This document shows positions 51,011 through 55,326 of a stretch of DNA of 55,326 bases, in pieces. Both the position numbers and the translations under genes were made by a program. Location: NCBI GenBank assembly GCA_016188985.1, contig JACPGM010000014.1, positions 1 through 55,326 on the forward strand. The letters are read 5' to 3'. Each line of letters starts with the position of its first letter. Within the stretch, counting starts at the first letter, position 1. This DNA comes from Lentisphaerota bacterium (GTDB lineage Bacteria > Verrucomicrobiota > Kiritimatiellia > JAAZAB01). The notes below the pieces were generated by a model that saw nothing but the letters and a program-made list of their open reading frames with translations, was not told the origin of the DNA and did no database searches.

Positions 51011-51170
51011 GTCTTGAAACAGGTTTCTCCTATAGCACAGGTAATCAGCCGCGGCAAGCGACCAGATTCACCGCTGGCGATTTTTTCTGGCATATTTCAG
51101 CTCCGAATCATAAAGTCACCTATTGACTAACCGTGAACTTCAAACCTGGCAACCGGAACAGTCATTGAAC

Positions 51171-53828
51171 ATGATCTTCGTCATTGGCGCACTTTTCTGG
51201 ATGCTGGCCTTGGTGGCCGTGGGCCGGCTCCTGGCGCTCAGCCGGGCAAAGATGCGGCTGAGCACCTGGGCCTGGGGATTGATGGTGTTGACGGCCCTCG
51301 TGCTGCTGTTCCGCCCGCATGAGGACATTTTTGGCGGCGAAGATCCAGGGTCCTACCTGAATTCCGGCGTTACTTACGGCCGCCAGGGCCAAGCATTCTT
51401 CGTGGACCCGCTACTGGCGCAAGTGTCCCCGGAAACGCGCAACGTATTTTATTACGGCCACGCGGGCTACGGCGCCACCAAGGACGCCTGCCTGTGGGTG
51501 GTCAATGAGGATGCCGCCGTGCTGGGTCCGCACTTTCAGCCGGCTTATCCGCTGCTGATCAGCGTGGCAACGCGGCTGGGCAAACCTTCCTGGTCACTCT
51601 ATGTCGTCCCCTTGTTTGCCTTGTTCACGGCTTTTGCCCTGGCGGCCCTGGTGGCCAACTTGCTGACTCATCGGCTGGCCGGATTGATTGCATTCAGCTT
51701 GTATCTGCTTAACCCGATGATCTTGTGGCACGGCCGCTGCGCGCGCCCGGAGATTATTGCCGGCTTCTTTGCCTTTGCGGGGTTAGCCTTGTTACTGTTG
51801 GCTTGGCAGGAACGCCCCTGGCTTCGCTGGCCCGCCTGCAACGCTATGCGTAGCATTGCGGGCAGGCCGGACATCCTGCTCGGAGCGCTCTGTATCGGCT
51901 CTGCGCCGCTTTTTCATATTACTGCCTGGTATCTGGTTATTCCCGCGGCACTGGCCGTCGGATTAGTGATCCTCTCCGGACGCACCGACTTCCTGCTCTA
52001 TCCCCTGGGAGCGCTGGCGATGTGGTTCGTGTTTTACGGCGAGACCAGGTATGTCACCGATTATTATAAGGTAAGAGAGTTTTTTGAGGGCGCGCTCAAC
52101 TATTGGCCGTTCTGGGCGCTGGGCCTGGCGGGCCTCGCCGCAATCAGCTTAGGCGTCCGTCGCGCTCGACAGCGCCGCAATGCGCTGTTGCCATCGCCGG
52201 AACGCGCCGCCGCCAAACCGGTAGCCGGCTGGCTGGCAACCGGTTTGGCCCTGGTCAGCCTGCTTTTTTTTGTGAACGTCTATTTCAACCGCGCCAACAT
52301 TGGCAGCTTCCTGATCATCGCCAGGGCAATCCCGAACTTTATTTTTCTGACCGACTGGCAGACTTTCGCCAATATGGTTTCTCGTCCGATTGTCCTGCTC
52401 ATCCTGGCCGGCTGGGTCGTCTGGCTGACCGGCCAGCCGGCTTGGCGCGGAGAGCGAATTGCGCTGGCGTTAACCGTCTTGCCCGCCGTTGTTTTAGCGG
52501 GCACCATGCGGGATTTCATGATGACCCGCTACTTCGTCCTGGCCGCCGTACCCATGGGCGTTCTCTGTTTGACGGCCCTGGTGACGACGCGGCTGAAGGA
52601 ATGGCCGGGTCGGCCCTGGACGGTCTGGCTTGCTCCGGGGTTAGCCGTGGTCATCGGCCTGGTGGGTCTGACCAATCGTGGTCACCTGGTTACGTTGGTC
52701 GAGCATCGCGGCTTTCTTCAATTCCTGGCGCCATTCGCCCAGGCCATCCAAAATGAGCAGGGAATCCTGCTGGGGGAATATTCCCGGATCACGGCAAGCC
52801 TGGAGCACATGTTTGGAATCAGGGCCCTGGGTCTGGATAACGAGCGCAAGGATGATTACCATGCTGCGGAACGCGCCTGGGAAGCAATAATGCGCGGCGC
52901 TCCGCAGCAGCCGGCGTTTTTCCTGACCCCGTTCCAGACCCCGCGCAGCGATCTGTTTAATTTCAGCCTGGTCCACCGGGACGTCTTCAAAGACCGTAAA
53001 CTGCAACAGGCTTACAACAACCTGCCAACCAGGATCGGCGAAATGGAGTTAACGCTCTCGCTCTACCGGATGACGCTGAAAGATCCGGAACTACCGGAGC
53101 AACCCGCGACCAATGCCGTCGCGCTCCCGCTCGGGAACGGCAACATGGGGCTGCGCCGGGCGGCCAATGTCCGCCTGGAAAAGCCGGAGCTGGAAGGTGT
53201 GGCGCTTTCGCGCGGCGAACAAGTCAGCTTGTCTATTCCCGCCGCTCTAAAAGCTAACTTGCTGGAATTACTCTTTGTCCTGCATTGTTCTGAATCGAAT
53301 GTTCCGGCGCCCATCGTGAACAATATGGGCGCGCCACGGGAGCGCTATAATTTCCATTTCCAGTCTCTGGGAGACCAGTGGTGGCTTTACACTTGCAAGC
53401 CGGATCAGGCGGCTGCTCCCGAGACGGTGGCGTTCGCGGCCAATTCACCGCTTTTTATCGCGGCGGCGTTCGCTTGCGGCAACACGGAAGCGATCGAAAT
53501 CTCGTCCGGCTTTTCCAAAGCCAGGGTTAAGCTTTCTTTTCCGCCGCTTAAAGGCCGCTGGGCAAGGGCGCAAGCTTCACTCCTGATGCCGGCGACCGCG
53601 CCCGGTTATTTCCTGATGCTGGGCTATGTTCCCGACATCCAGGCTTCGCCGGCCTGCCCGAGCTCGGCCAGGGAGGCTACGCCGAGGCAAGTTCAGGAGA
53701 CAAACCGCGCGCCGTTCATTACGGTTGATAACGAAGGCGACTGGACAGCATCAGCAAAATTAAGGGGTGGACGCTGGCAATGGCTGGCCTTGCCCTTGAG
53801 CGTTGGAATAAACCGCGCGGAAAGTTGA
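51171..53828 (+). CDS. Large membrane protein, GT-C glycosyltransferase-like
   Basis: About 885 residues from ATG 51171; the TTG at 51123 lies in a common repeat and is less likely. The first 530 residues hold 11-13 membrane helices with the acidic loop FRPHEDIFGGEDPGSYLNSG after the second helix, the placement of the GT-C (PMT/ArnT-like) catalytic acid. The rest is a soluble, mainly beta domain. A palindromic repeat (51831-51866) is read in frame as PACNAMRSIAGRP in a loop between helices. Probably transfers sugars from a lipid donor at the membrane; substrates are unknown. Confidence 0.72.
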   Translation: MIFVIGALFWMLALVAVGRLLALSRAKMRLSTWAWGLMVLTALVLLFRPHEDIFGGEDPGSYLNSGVTYGRQGQAFFVDPLLAQVSPETRNVFYYGHAGYGATKDACLWVVNEDAAVLGPHFQPAYPLLISVATRLGKPSWSLYVVPLFALFTAFALAALVANLLTHRLAGLIAFSLYLLNPMILWHGRCARPEIIAGFFAFAGLALLLLAWQERPWLRWPACNAMRSIAGRPDILLGALCIGSAPLFHITAWYLVIPAALAVGLVILSGRTDFLLYPLGALAMWFVFYGETRYVTDYYKVREFFEGALNYWPFWALGLAGLAAISLGVRRARQRRNALLPSPERAAAKPVAGWLATGLALVSLLFFVNVYFNRANIGSFLIIARAIPNFIFLTDWQTFANMVSRPIVLLILAGWVVWLTGQPAWRGERIALALTVLPAVVLAGTMRDFMMTRYFVLAAVPMGVLCLTALVTTRLKEWPGRPWTVWLAPGLAVVIGLVGLTNRGHLVTLVEHRGFLQFLAPFAQAIQNEQGILLGEYSRITASLEHMFGIRALGLDNERKDDYHAAERAWEAIMRGAPQQPAFFLTPFQTPRSDLFNFSLVHRDVFKDRKLQQAYNNLPTRIGEMELTLSLYRMTLKDPELPEQPATNAVALPLGNGNMGLRRAANVRLEKPELEGVALSRGEQVSLSIPAALKANLLELLFVLHCSESNVPAPIVNNMGAPRERYNFHFQSLGDQWWLYTCKPDQAAAPETVAFAANSPLFIAAAFACGNTEAIEISSGFSKARVKLSFPPLKGRWARAQASLLMPATAPGYFLMLGYVPDIQASPACPSSAREATPRQVQETNRAPFITVDNEGDWTASAKLRGGRWQWLALPLSVGINRAES
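51831..51866. repeat. Palindromic repeat in frame inside the GT-C-like gene
   Basis: Core CCCGCCTGCAACGCTATGCG followed by TAGCATTGCGGGCAGG. The reverse complement of 12752-12786 (CCCGCCTGCAGCGCTATGCG...) is nearly the same, including internal palindromes. Length 36 bp, a multiple of three. Confidence 0.65.
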
Positions 53829-53854
53829 TCGTGGCGCCGGGGACGAAAGGCCGG

Positions 53855-53927
53855 ACCACGGATGGACACTGATGAACACTGATAATCCTGAAATTCCTAT
53901 CCGTGTCTATCCGTGTGCATCCGTGGT
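53855..53927. repeat. CACGGAT-type inverted repeat
   Basis: ACCACGGATGGACACTGATG with a complementary right arm ending CATCCGTGGT. Lies between the convergent membrane-protein and epimerase genes, where a bidirectional terminator would be expected. Confidence 0.6.
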
Positions 53928-53951
53928 GAGTAGTTACTGAGAATGAACTGA

Positions 53952-55202
53952 TCAGGTTCCGAGAAATAGCGGGCGGATATGCCGTTCCCACAGGTTGGCG
54001 GTTACTTGCCCGGAAATTATTGGCGCATAGCGCTCCAGCGCGTTGAGATAGCGCTCCCCCATTTCGGCGGCAATCTTGTAGGCGACGTGCAAGAGTTGGC
54101 GGAAATGCGGATTATAATACGGACAACTCTGATCGTGCTGAAGACTCGCCACAAAACGTTCGCTATCCCAGCTCCGCGCCTCGGCAGCCGTTGGCAGGCG
54201 TTGCGGGTCAATGACAACGACCGCCGCATAAGGCCGGCAAAGCTCCGCGCGGCGCGCGCGGGCCTGCGCATAAATATCCTTGGCCAGCGCCAGAGCCTCG
54301 CCGCCGGCGGAGGCCAGGCCGATTAATTCAGCCAGCCAGGTGGTGCCGGCCGTCTTGAGATGCAGAGCAGCATCAAACCGTTTCAAGGCCTGATGCATCG
54401 CGGGATATAACGAAAACTTGTCGCTGCCCGAGTGAACGGAAAGTTTCAACGAGGCGGGCAACCCCAACTGAGCGCGGGAATAGCGCAGAATGGCCAGATG
54501 GCTTTCAAACTCGCGCGTGAATTGCGGCACATCGCCAACATAATCCACGCCCTTGTTGAAACGCCCCGTGAACTTCGGCGCAATGGTCTGCGCGCTCACC
54601 CCTTCAGCCGCGAGCGCGGAGAGAATCAGGAAAAGTTCCAGCGGTGATTGAGCAGCAGAGCCTTCATCCAGGGACACCTCCACCACAAATCTTTCCTGCC
54701 CTTTGGCCGTGGCAATATGCCGGTAAAGACGCGCGGCCTCGCGCACCGCGACCAGATAGGTTTGGCCAAACTGTTCAAGACCCTCGGCCGTAATCTCCAG
54801 GGGCGCCTCAAGGCCGGGAACAGCAAGCCGGCCAGGCAACCGGCCTTGACTCTTTTTGAAGGCAGCCAGCTCGCCCTTATCCGGCGCTCGGCCGATAAAC
54901 TCGGCCACATCCAGCGTAAAAAAATCGCAGGGCGCGAGAAAAGCATCCACATTCTTGAGGCTGACATGGTCGGCATCCACAAAATAATTGCCGCGCCAAG
55001 CCGCGGCGCGCACGGCTTGGTCGGCGGCAGTTCGCGTGTCGGCGGGAGTCGTTCCGATAAGCTGATGCTCGCGCTGCGACTTATTCCAGACCGGCGTAAT
55101 GGCAAGGCCGGCAGCTTGCGCTTGCTTTAACGCCGCCAACTGGGCCGGGCCCTGCCGTCCAAACCGGTCGCCAATGCCGAGGGAGTATGGTTGCAGTTGC
55201 AT
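53952..55202 (-). CDS. Tagaturonate epimerase family protein
   Basis: 416 residues, UxaE-like. Family pattern: YSLGIGDRFGRQGPAQLAAL, FVDADHVSLKNVDAFLAPCDFFTLDVAEFIG, VVEVSLDEG, ISAQTIAPKFTGRFNKGVDYVGDVPQF, LSVHSGSDKFSLYPAM and HLKTAGTTWLAELIGLAS. The metal-binding E, D and H residues of the TIM barrel appear in these blocks. It would interconvert tagaturonate and fructuronate in hexuronate catabolism. Reading starts at ATG 55200-55202. 55203-55326 holds no recognisable gene. Confidence 0.82.
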   Translation of the reverse strand: MQLQPYSLGIGDRFGRQGPAQLAALKQAQAAGLAITPVWNKSQREHQLIGTTPADTRTAADQAVRAAAWRGNYFVDADHVSLKNVDAFLAPCDFFTLDVAEFIGRAPDKGELAAFKKSQGRLPGRLAVPGLEAPLEITAEGLEQFGQTYLVAVREAARLYRHIATAKGQERFVVEVSLDEGSAAQSPLELFLILSALAAEGVSAQTIAPKFTGRFNKGVDYVGDVPQFTREFESHLAILRYSRAQLGLPASLKLSVHSGSDKFSLYPAMHQALKRFDAALHLKTAGTTWLAELIGLASAGGEALALAKDIYAQARARRAELCRPYAAVVVIDPQRLPTAAEARSWDSERFVASLQHDQSCPYYNPHFRQLLHVAYKIAAEMGERYLNALERYAPIISGQVTANLWERHIRPLFLGT

Positions 55203-55326
55203 GGGAAAAACGCGTGGGCGCGTCCTGTGGCCGCGCCCGTGAGGGCGTGGATTCCGCCGGAGGCCACGGCGTCACCGCCGCGGCTACATGAAATAGCGTC
55301 GGCCTAAGGCTTGCCCAGCGCCTCGC

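Noticed and set aside
51123-51170. TTG start of the GT-C-like protein
   Set aside because: The extra residues come from the common taaccgtgaact repeat; ATG 51171 opens directly with a membrane helix.
1-55326. CRISPR array, prophage or integrase gene
   Set aside because: No regularly spaced direct repeats with unique spacers, no phage structural genes and no tyrosine recombinase were found on either strand.

Overview
The window (about 55 kb, GC-rich, no rRNA) reads as chromosome of an uncultured anaerobe-like bacterium. The PVC superphylum (Verrucomicrobiota, Kiritimatiellota or Lentisphaerota) is the best guess. This is inferred from several traits together: large secreted glycine-rich and FG-GAP/BNR proteins, a Ser/Thr kinase, several UroD-type and MttB-type methyltransferase paralogs, a nickel-pincer cofactor pair (larBC), tagaturonate epimerase, and intergenic DNA crowded with hairpin repeats. 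It is not proven here.

Layout. 0-6.9 kb: queuosine genes queE (cut by the window edge) and queD, a DUF72 protein, a large secreted protein, a UroD-family protein, an MBL hydrolase and coaB. 6.9-12.8 kb: accessory island between coaB and coaC, with two BrnT/BrnA toxin-antitoxin pairs, a secreted FG-GAP protein, a GAF/zinc sensor-like protein and a run of integron-type gene cassettes with three attC-like sites. 12.8-16.2 kb: coaC, a DUF433/DUF5615 pair with a frameshifted toxin, gmk and prfB (with its programmed +1 frameshift). 16.4-25.7 kb: small membrane proteins, a second UroD-family protein, a beta-propeller protein, an RbsABC-like sugar ABC transporter and a second GAF/zinc paralog. 25.8-31 kb: a rearranged tRNA-Tyr locus (one intact gene, two partial copies carrying hairpin inserts, a GIY-YIG gene), MITEs, an SDR, a second cassette cluster with two attC-like sites, and a complete AvaI/BsoBI-type restriction-modification system. 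31-43 kb: proBA, secreted proteins, a PfkB kinase, a Ser/Thr kinase, hisI, an HU-like protein and dapF. 43-49 kb: an operon-like minus-strand run of two MttB-like methyltransferases, a Gfo/Idh/MocA protein, larB and larC. 49-55 kb: a YbaK-like deacylase, a HEAT/nuclease fusion, a helicase remnant abutting tRNA-Pro, a GT-C-type membrane protein and tagaturonate epimerase.

The most striking content is mobile. There are five attC-like sites, all in the same orientation, with stop codons ending at or inside the sites and no integrase in view. A MITE family with 8-bp target duplications has at least five members. A 30-bp double-hairpin repeat is found once between genes and once inserted exactly in the anticodon loop of a tRNA-Tyr copy. 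A palindromic repeat lies in frame inside a membrane-protein gene. Housekeeping genes form the framework and these elements have accumulated between them, between coaC and coaB, and between the HU gene and its terminator.
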